Source: DATJGF01 sp035495315
GTDB taxonomy: Bacteria > Verrucomicrobiota > Verrucomicrobiia > Limisphaerales > UBA8199
Assembly: GCA_035495315.1 (NCBI GenBank)
Contig: DATJGF010000206.1
Coordinates: 1 to 20,840, forward strand
Reading direction: 5' to 3'
DNA: 20,840 bases
The notes beneath the pieces were generated by a model that saw nothing but the letters and a program-made list of their open reading frames with translations, ran no database searches and was not told where the DNA came from. Positions within the stretch are counted from its first letter, which is position 1. Every line of letters begins with the position of its first letter. The translations under genes were made by a program, and so were the position numbers. Of this stretch, positions 15,977-20,840 are shown piece by piece.

Positions 15977-16648
15977 ATGCCCATCCGAATCAACCTTCTC
16001 TCCGAAGCCCAGGCGCTCGAGGAATTGCGCCGACGCGACCCTGTCAAGCGGGCGACTTGGGGCGCGGTGTTTCTGGTTTGCCTATTACTGGCCTGGTGGA
16101 GCTCACTTTGGGCCAAAGGGGTTTGGGCCCGTACGGAACTCAACCGGCTCGAGAGCCAACTGGCGACTCGCACCAATGAGTATCAGCAGGTATTACAAAA
16201 CCAACAGAAGCTCTACGACGTCGCTGCGAAACTCGAAGGGTTGCAGCAGATGGCAACCAACCGCTTGCTGTATGGCACACTGCTGAATGCCTTGCAGCAA
16301 ACCATCGTTGACGACGTGCAACTGTTGCGGTTACGTGCGGAGCAAACTTACGCCTACAACGACGAAATAAAGCCTAAGACCAACGCCAACGATCGCATTA
16401 TTCCCGGCAAGCCGGCCAGCGTGACCGAGAAAATAGTGGTGGTTCTTGAAGCCCGGGATAGTGGCGCCAACCCAGGCGACCAGGTCAATAAATTCAAACG
16501 CGCCGTTAACGAATCGCCTTACTTTCGAGCTGCGCTGGGCGGCACCAACGAAGTCCGCTTGGCCAGCCTCTCGCCCCCGATGTTCTCGGACGGCAAGCCG
16601 ACCATCCAATTTGCCCTCGAATGCAGGTATCCGGAGAAGACGCGATGA
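15977..16648 (+). CDS. pilN: PilN-like inner-membrane assembly protein
   Basis: Bitopic inner-membrane protein joining the cytoplasmic PilM to the periplasmic PilO. The first residues MPIRINLLSE carry the PilM-docking peptide (RINLL, 4-8) typical of PilN/GspL-C families. A single membrane helix (about 29-47) follows, then a coiled coil (about 52-90) and a ferredoxin-like periplasmic domain ending near 220 (VVVLEARDSG, then FKRAVNESPYF). Sequence identity to proteobacterial PilN is low; I assign it from topology, the docking motif and position after pilM. An insert of about 20 residues rich in Lys, Asn and Asp (EIKPKTNANDR) breaks the periplasmic domain. Its stop overlaps the next start as ATGA, so translation is coupled. 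Confidence 0.82.
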   Translation: MPIRINLLSEAQALEELRRRDPVKRATWGAVFLVCLLLAWWSSLWAKGVWARTELNRLESQLATRTNEYQQVLQNQQKLYDVAAKLEGLQQMATNRLLYGTLLNALQQTIVDDVQLLRLRAEQTYAYNDEIKPKTNANDRIIPGKPASVTEKIVVVLEARDSGANPGDQVNKFKRAVNESPYFRAALGGTNEVRLASLSPPMFSDGKPTIQFALECRYPEKTR

Positions 16649-17229
16649 AGAATCTTTCGAACGAAAAACGCAAGCAACTGTTGCTGGTGGTCCTGCTGAC
16701 TGCCGGTGCGATGATTGGAACCGCCTACGGCCTCATTAAGCCCGAATTCGCGAAACGTGAAAAAGTCACCCAGGCGCGCCGCGGTGCTGAGCGAAGATTG
16801 CAGCAGATGAAGCAGTCTATCGAAAATGCTGACCAAATCGAGGCGCAACTCTGCGAGACCAAGAAGCGCCTGGATAAAATTGAAGAAGGAATGGCTTCCG
16901 GGGATCTTTATTCCTGGGCAATTAACACGATCCGCCAGTTTAAACTCGCTTATAAGGTGGAGATTCCCCAATTCAGCCAAATTGATGGTCCGCGAGACAT
17001 GTCGATGTTGGCAGGTTTCCCTTATAAACAGGCCACCATTACGATTGCCGGGTCGGCTTCTTTTTATGATTTCGGGAAGTTTGTCTGCGATTTCGAAAAT
17101 CAGTTTCCCTACACCCGCTTGCAAAATCTGACCCTCGAGCCGATCTCGAGTTCGGCGTCAGGCGACCGGGAAAAGCTCTCGTTTAAAGTCCAAATTGCCG
17201 CGCTGGTTAAGCCCAACCCCTCTCAATAG
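16645..17229 (+). CDS. pilO: PilO-like inner-membrane assembly protein
   Basis: 194-residue bitopic protein with one N-terminal membrane helix (about 10-30, LLLVVLLTAGAMIGTAYGLI), a coiled coil (about 38-85, ERRLQQMKQSIENADQIEAQ) and a periplasmic ferredoxin-like domain (about 90-190) including GSASFYDFGKFVCDFENQFPY (136-156), which is the typical PilO PilO-dimer strand region. Called PilO from topology and gene order; the same place in Akkermansia muciniphila is held by Amuc_1100, the well-studied outer-surface protein, and its relation to this one would need a structural comparison. ATG 16645 overlaps pilN by four bases; an in-frame ATG at 16621 inside pilN was rejected. pilP follows after seven bases. 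Confidence 0.8.
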   Translation: MKNLSNEKRKQLLLVVLLTAGAMIGTAYGLIKPEFAKREKVTQARRGAERRLQQMKQSIENADQIEAQLCETKKRLDKIEEGMASGDLYSWAINTIRQFKLAYKVEIPQFSQIDGPRDMSMLAGFPYKQATITIAGSASFYDFGKFVCDFENQFPYTRLQNLTLEPISSSASGDREKLSFKVQIAALVKPNPSQ

Positions 17230-17236
17230 AAATCCT

Positions 17237-17707
17237 ATGTCTGCCCGAACGTCATTCATTATATTATTGGCAGCCGCAGTGAGTTTCGCGTCGGATTTTG
17301 GCACACTCGCACGGGCCGGAAGTTCCAAACCGGCGGGTGCGTCCCATAATAACGCGGTGCCGACCGTCAGCCAGGTCGAAATTCCGCTGTCAAAATTTGA
17401 TATCCCTGCGAGCCCACGCGACGGCCGCAACCCGTTCTTCCCTCAATCCGCGATCGTCGCTCCGATCGTGGCGTCCAAGCCGAATGCCGCATTGGATTTC
17501 TCCTCCATTGTTCTCAATGGAATTACCAGTCCGCCCAAGCGCACCGCAATGATCAACGGGCGCACCTTCGAGCGTGGCGAGGAAGGGGAAGTGCGTTTGC
17601 CCAGTGGCGCCAAGGTGCTCATCAAGTGCGAAGAAATCAGGGCCGATTCTGCGATCATTTTTTCCAATGGACAACGCCGAGAACTGCGCCTGAGGTTCGG
17701 ACTTTAA
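17237..17707 (+). CDS. pilP: PilP-like periplasmic connector
   Basis: 156-residue exported protein that should connect PilNO to the secretin. An N-terminal signal (about 1-26, FIILLAAAVSFAS, cleavage suggested after ARA at 25-27) has no lipobox cysteine, unlike proteobacterial PilP, so it would be a soluble periplasmic protein. The conserved C-terminal HR/GspC-like domain follows a Ser/Ala/Pro-rich linker: DGRNPFFP (62-69), ALDFSSIVLNGI (85-96), AMINGRTFERGEEG (104-117), IKCEEIRADSAIIFSNGQRRELRL (129-152), the usual loop-strand pattern of PilP/GspC. ATG 17237 was chosen over the in-frame reading from 17195, which lies in pilO. It ends the tight operon; the secretin gene follows after 364 bases. 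Confidence 0.8.
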   Translation: MSARTSFIILLAAAVSFASDFGTLARAGSSKPAGASHNNAVPTVSQVEIPLSKFDIPASPRDGRNPFFPQSAIVAPIVASKPNAALDFSSIVLNGITSPPKRTAMINGRTFERGEEGEVRLPSGAKVLIKCEEIRADSAIIFSNGQRRELRLRFGL

Positions 17708-18071
17708 GCGCTGGCCTGTTGTCTTCGGCCCGCGAGTGCTTCTCCTCCTCGAGAGGTTGTTATCATTTCGTTAATCTGCGCGCCCGCCAGGCGGACTGCT
17801 CGGATCACTTGCCGAACGCTTTCTCGGTAATCCCCCTCAGAATCACTCGGTTAAATATTGGGCAGCGTTGTCTTCAGATTTTTTGCTCATGCACACTGTC
17901 AAGCACGATTTGTCCAATTGGTGGACAACAAAACCACAGAATGCTCATTTTCCGCTAATTTACGGGCCGATTAACCACGATCCGTCCCTTGGCACCCTGA
18001 CTGCTAAAAGTTCCGCGATGAGACATATCATCTGGTTAATGTCTGCTGAACGTCGGAAAAACCTTACACAA
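17708..18071. other. 364-base gap between pilP and the secretin gene
   Basis: Unusually long inside a pil cluster. It contains a 19-base perfect-arm dyad at 17910-17928 and an AT-rich patch near 17845-17885, with in-frame ATGs at 17868, 17889 and 18018 that could extend the secretin N-terminus. No clear terminator was found after pilP. No small gene is convincing. Confidence 0.45.
17910..17928. promoter_or_regulatory. 19-base dyad, possible operator
   Basis: TTGTCCA (17910-17916) and its exact reverse complement TGGACAA (17922-17928) flank ATTGG. The size and spacing fit a dimeric repressor or activator site for the secretin gene. As RNA it would be a seven-pair hairpin with a five-base loop and no T-run. 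Confidence 0.4.
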
Positions 18072-19952
18072 ATGAAACTGAAACTGTGCATGCTTACGCT
18101 TGGTGGGCTGGTCGCCTGGAGTTCGGCAGCCATTGCCCAAACAAACACTCCCACTAGTGACGCTGCGGCCGCGCCCAGCACCGTCACCGCTACTAACGAT
18201 GCCGCTGCAACCGCGACGGCTGCTGTGCCGGCCGAGAATACCACGACAGGTACGGCCGTCGCCGCCGCTGATGCCGCTGCTCAGCCCGCTGCAGATGCCG
18301 CTGCCCAACCGGCCACCCAGGCCGCCGCCGCTGATGCGACGGCTCAGCCGGTAGTCGAAACGGCGACACCTGATGCGGCGTCCAGCGCCGCTGCCACCAA
18401 TGCGCCCGTGCAACCCGGTGGCGTCATTCCGTTAATTGTGATGGATGATGTTCCGCTCACAGATGCTATTAAGAACCTGGCGCGTCAGGCGGGCCTCAAC
18501 TACATTCTCGATCCGAAGGTCGCGTTTGGCCAACCGGGACCTGATGGCCGCCCGATCCCGCAACCGAGTGTTTCGATTCGTTGGGAAAATGTGACCGCGG
18601 TCCAGGCACTGACAGCCCTTCTCGGTACTTATAATCTCCAGCTGGTCGAAGATCCGAAGAGCAAAATCGCGCGCGTGACCGTCAAAGACCCTGCAGCACC
18701 AGATCCGCTCGTCACCAAAATCATTCAGTTAAAGTATGCCGGCCCGACCAATATCCTCAGCACAGTTGCCAGCACATTGACCGACAAACGCAGCAAAGTC
18801 GTCGCCGACGTAAGGACCAGCCAACTCATCGTCGTGGCAACGGAAAAAGAAATGGTGGATGTTGACCAGCTCGTCGAGCGCCTGGATACTAAGACCAAGC
18901 AAGTTCTCATCGAAGCGCGGCTACTGGAGACCTCAATGAATCCCAGCACGAGCAAAGGCGTTGATTGGTCCGGCACCTTACAGTCTCAAAATATCACCTT
19001 CGGCAATGGTTTCATGAGCGGCCAAAGCACGACCACCATGCCCGGCGCAACGACTACCGCGACGCTCCCGAGCGGACGCACGGTCAACTCCACGGCTGAC
19101 TCTACTGTCAGCACTGTCTTGAACTCGATTATTGGAGCCGGTGGCTTAGGCGCCGCGACCGGCCACGGTTTTACTCCCGGTACGTTCTTCTTAAATGCCG
19201 ATGGCGTGAAAGCGGTGCTTTCATTCTTGAACAAATATGCCGATGCGAAGGTGATTTCGACTCCGAGAACCGTCACGTTGGATAACGAACCTGCGAAAAT
19301 CGAAGTGACGCGCGCTTCGCCTATCATCAATATTACGCCAGGCACCGTCCAGGTCTCGGGTGGTTCGCAGGTTACCTATACCAACCTCGGTGTGATTTTG
19401 AATGTGACTCCACGCATTTCGGCCGACAGCTACGTGAATTTGAAGGTTGTGCCTGAGGTCTCTCGCGTATTTGACACCATTAAGAGACAGGTATCGACCG
19501 GTAATGGGTCCGGCTTTTATGAGGCCGACGAATATGATATTCGTAAAATTGAAACGCGCGTCATGGTTCCCAGCGGCAATACCCTGGTCCTCGGCGGCCT
19601 CGTCCAGGATGATGTTCGTAGCGGTAATACCAAGGTCCCGGTGCTGGGTGATATACCCGTCGTCGGCTATTTGTTCCGCGCCGACACCAAGTCGCGGCAG
19701 AAGTCCAATTTGTTGGTGTTCATAACCCCGACGATTGTCGAGGACGAGGATTTTCAACCGACCAAGACCGACTTCCTGAAAACGCCGGTACCGCCGAGCG
19801 ACTCGGTGGAAGGCCCCTGGTCGTCCTGGGATTCTGGTAAGCCACGGGATTGGAGCAACATCGACATGGAAGCTTACCACAATGCGAAGTTTGACGACAC
19901 CGTCGTGCAGCCGGCCTCGGCTCCCTCAACCCCGGCCTCGGTGAATCCTTAA
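18072..19952 (+). CDS. pilQ: Type IV pilus / type II secretion secretin (PilQ/GspD-like)
   Basis: 626-residue outer-membrane pore. A signal peptide (1-22, ending AIAQ) is followed by a ~90-residue linker made almost only of Ala, Thr, Pro, Gln and Asp (about 23-115). Then come an STN/N0-like domain (119-205, with DVPLTDAIKNLARQAGLNYILD), an N1 NolW domain (213-272, KIIQLKYAGPTNILSTV and SNQLIVVATEKE-like SQLIVVATEKE), and the secretin core (about 275-555) with a Gly/Thr-rich gate insert (305-370), VISTPRTVTLDNEPAKIEV (394-412), VILNVTPRIS (441-450), VMVPSGNTLVLGGL (497-510) and the signature VPVLGDIPVVGYLF (522-535). A C-terminal tail of about 70 residues follows. No AMIN domain was seen. ATG 18072 was chosen for its signal peptide; 17868 and 18018 are alternatives. 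Confidence 0.93.
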   Translation: MKLKLCMLTLGGLVAWSSAAIAQTNTPTSDAAAAPSTVTATNDAAATATAAVPAENTTTGTAVAAADAAAQPAADAAAQPATQAAAADATAQPVVETATPDAASSAAATNAPVQPGGVIPLIVMDDVPLTDAIKNLARQAGLNYILDPKVAFGQPGPDGRPIPQPSVSIRWENVTAVQALTALLGTYNLQLVEDPKSKIARVTVKDPAAPDPLVTKIIQLKYAGPTNILSTVASTLTDKRSKVVADVRTSQLIVVATEKEMVDVDQLVERLDTKTKQVLIEARLLETSMNPSTSKGVDWSGTLQSQNITFGNGFMSGQSTTTMPGATTTATLPSGRTVNSTADSTVSTVLNSIIGAGGLGAATGHGFTPGTFFLNADGVKAVLSFLNKYADAKVISTPRTVTLDNEPAKIEVTRASPIINITPGTVQVSGGSQVTYTNLGVILNVTPRISADSYVNLKVVPEVSRVFDTIKRQVSTGNGSGFYEADEYDIRKIETRVMVPSGNTLVLGGLVQDDVRSGNTKVPVLGDIPVVGYLFRADTKSRQKSNLLVFITPTIVEDEDFQPTKTDFLKTPVPPSDSVEGPWSSWDSGKPRDWSNIDMEAYHNAKFDDTVVQPASAPSTPASVNP

Positions 19953-20003
19953 TCGGATCCACGCATTGGATTGAGAAATGACAGCCCTTAACATCCCTGT
20001 CCT

Positions 20004-20840
20004 ATGAAAACCACAATTCTCAAACGGCTCCAGTCCCTCGCGCGACGAGCGTCATCGGGACGCTGGTCGATCGGGACCTCGGTCGTGGCTGCGCTGCTGC
20101 TCGCCCCCGCTAAACTGGCGGCCCTGCCCAGTGTTCAGACCATCAGTGGCGGGCCCTCTGCGGGCTACGTCAACGGCGACACGATGCAATTTGCGTTGTT
20201 CCATACGCCGATCGGTCTTGTCCTGGACCCGACGGGTAACACCCTCTATGTCGCTGATCGCGACAACAACGCCATTCGGGTCCTCAACCTCAGCGGTAAT
20301 CTCACCTACTCCTTTGCCACTTACAACGTTTCTCACCCGGTAGGAGTTACCCTGGATAAAGCCGGAAACGTGTTCGTACTGAATCACGGCAACGGGAGCG
20401 ACGGCTCCATCGTCGAGTTCGATACCTTCGGCAATTTCGTCGGCACACTCGCCTCGGGCCTGGCCAATGCGAACGGGTTTGTTTTTGACGGCTTGACCAA
20501 CCTCTATGTAACGGTTAACGGCAATTCAGTCATCCGTATTCGTCCTGATGGTAGCACCACCACCCTGACTACTATTGATGCAGCGTCCATCCGGTTGCAG
20601 GGGATCACGGTTTTGAACAGTGGTTGGTTGGCGGTTGCTGATTCCCTTGGCAACGGAATTTGGATCATCGACCCAACTACTGGTAATCCGAGCCAACTGA
20701 CCGGTTTTAATGGCGCCGGAGACCATTTTGGAACCAAGGCGTTTGCGAAATTTAACCAACCCATGGGTGTTGCCGCCACTGGTGGCGGAATGCTCGTGGT
20801 AGCAGACTACGGCAATAATCGCGTCAAGGTTGTCGATTCC
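20004..20840 (+). CDS. NHL-repeat beta-propeller protein, 3' end outside the window
   Basis: Open reading frame from ATG 20004 running without stop to the last base (279 codons seen). The N-terminus is basic (KTTILKRLQSLARR) and leads into a hydrophobic stretch about 25-44 (IGTSVVAALLLAPAKLAAL), so it is exported or membrane-tethered. The rest has at least four NHL-type repeats, seen as recurring PxGLVLDPTGNTLYVADRDNNAIRVL, PVGVTLDKAGNVFVLN, NGFVFDGLTNLYVTV and MGVAATGGGMLVVADYGNNRVKVV; each repeat is about 42-55 residues with a G-V...D..GN-YV-D..N--I motif. It is 51 bases downstream of the secretin gene. Propellers of this kind bind proteins, sugars or peptides; the binding partner cannot be told. 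The missing C-terminus may carry further domains such as PEP-CTERM or Ig repeats. Confidence 0.9.
   Translation, partial: MKTTILKRLQSLARRASSGRWSIGTSVVAALLLAPAKLAALPSVQTISGGPSAGYVNGDTMQFALFHTPIGLVLDPTGNTLYVADRDNNAIRVLNLSGNLTYSFATYNVSHPVGVTLDKAGNVFVLNHGNGSDGSIVEFDTFGNFVGTLASGLANANGFVFDGLTNLYVTVNGNSVIRIRPDGSTTTLTTIDAASIRLQGITVLNSGWLAVADSLGNGIWIIDPTTGNPSQLTGFNGAGDHFGTKAFAKFNQPMGVAATGGGMLVVADYGNNRVKVVDS

Noticed and set aside
16519..17124. 201-residue minus-strand ORF across pilN and pilO
   Set aside because: Antisense shadow; the plus-strand genes have topology and order expected for pilus assembly proteins.
1..20840. tRNA, rRNA, CRISPR, insertion sequences, attachment sites, origins
   Set aside because: No cloverleaf, repeat-spacer pattern, transposase or terminal repeat was found on reading both strands by eye; a tRNAscan, Rfam and repeat search would be needed to exclude them fully.

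Overview
The window most likely comes from a free-living member of the Verrucomicrobiota (Pedosphaera/Limisphaerales-like). This is inferred from the PilM-PilN-PilO-PilP-secretin order ending in a secretin with a long Ala-rich linker, the Tat-type FAD oxidoreductase, the NHL-repeat exported protein, the moderately high GC and the frequent weak or absent Shine-Dalgarno sequences. No rRNA or other taxonomic marker is present, so the assignment is tentative.

Left part (1-6430, all + strand): a DHH/DHHA1 phosphoesterase; RNase PH; a histidine phosphatase with a TTG start; and a ribosomal protein L11 methyltransferase (PrmA) that overlaps the phosphatase by ATGA. After a 243-base leader with a plausible promoter come a cytidylate-kinase-like protein, a stand-alone glycine-cleavage-H-like lipoyl carrier and a G3E (CobW/UreG-type) GTPase that probably overlaps the carrier gene. 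No gcvT or gcvP lies nearby, so this last trio is the least explained metabolic group here.

Middle (6401-13519, mostly - strand): Xaa-Pro aminopeptidase (converging on and overlapping the GTPase gene); an isolated + strand coiled-coil protein with a good intrinsic terminator; then a - strand run of FAD oxidoreductase, CutA, a membrane-anchored hypothetical, a GNAT acetyltransferase and a tail-anchored zinc-ribbon protein. An HNH endonuclease-fold protein is next, divergent from a LysR regulator.

Right part (13682-20840, + strand): the LysR regulator, a 339-base gap with two hairpins, then pilM, pilN, pilO and pilP packed as an operon. A 364-base gap carrying a perfect 7-base-arm dyad follows, then the secretin gene, then the start of an NHL beta-propeller protein cut by the window end. 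Together pilMNOP and the secretin make the inner-membrane platform, periplasmic connector and outer-membrane pore of a type IV pilus or type II secretion machine. The motor ATPase, platform protein and pilins are not in the window.

No tRNA, rRNA, CRISPR array, insertion sequence, phage gene or clear defence system was recognised.
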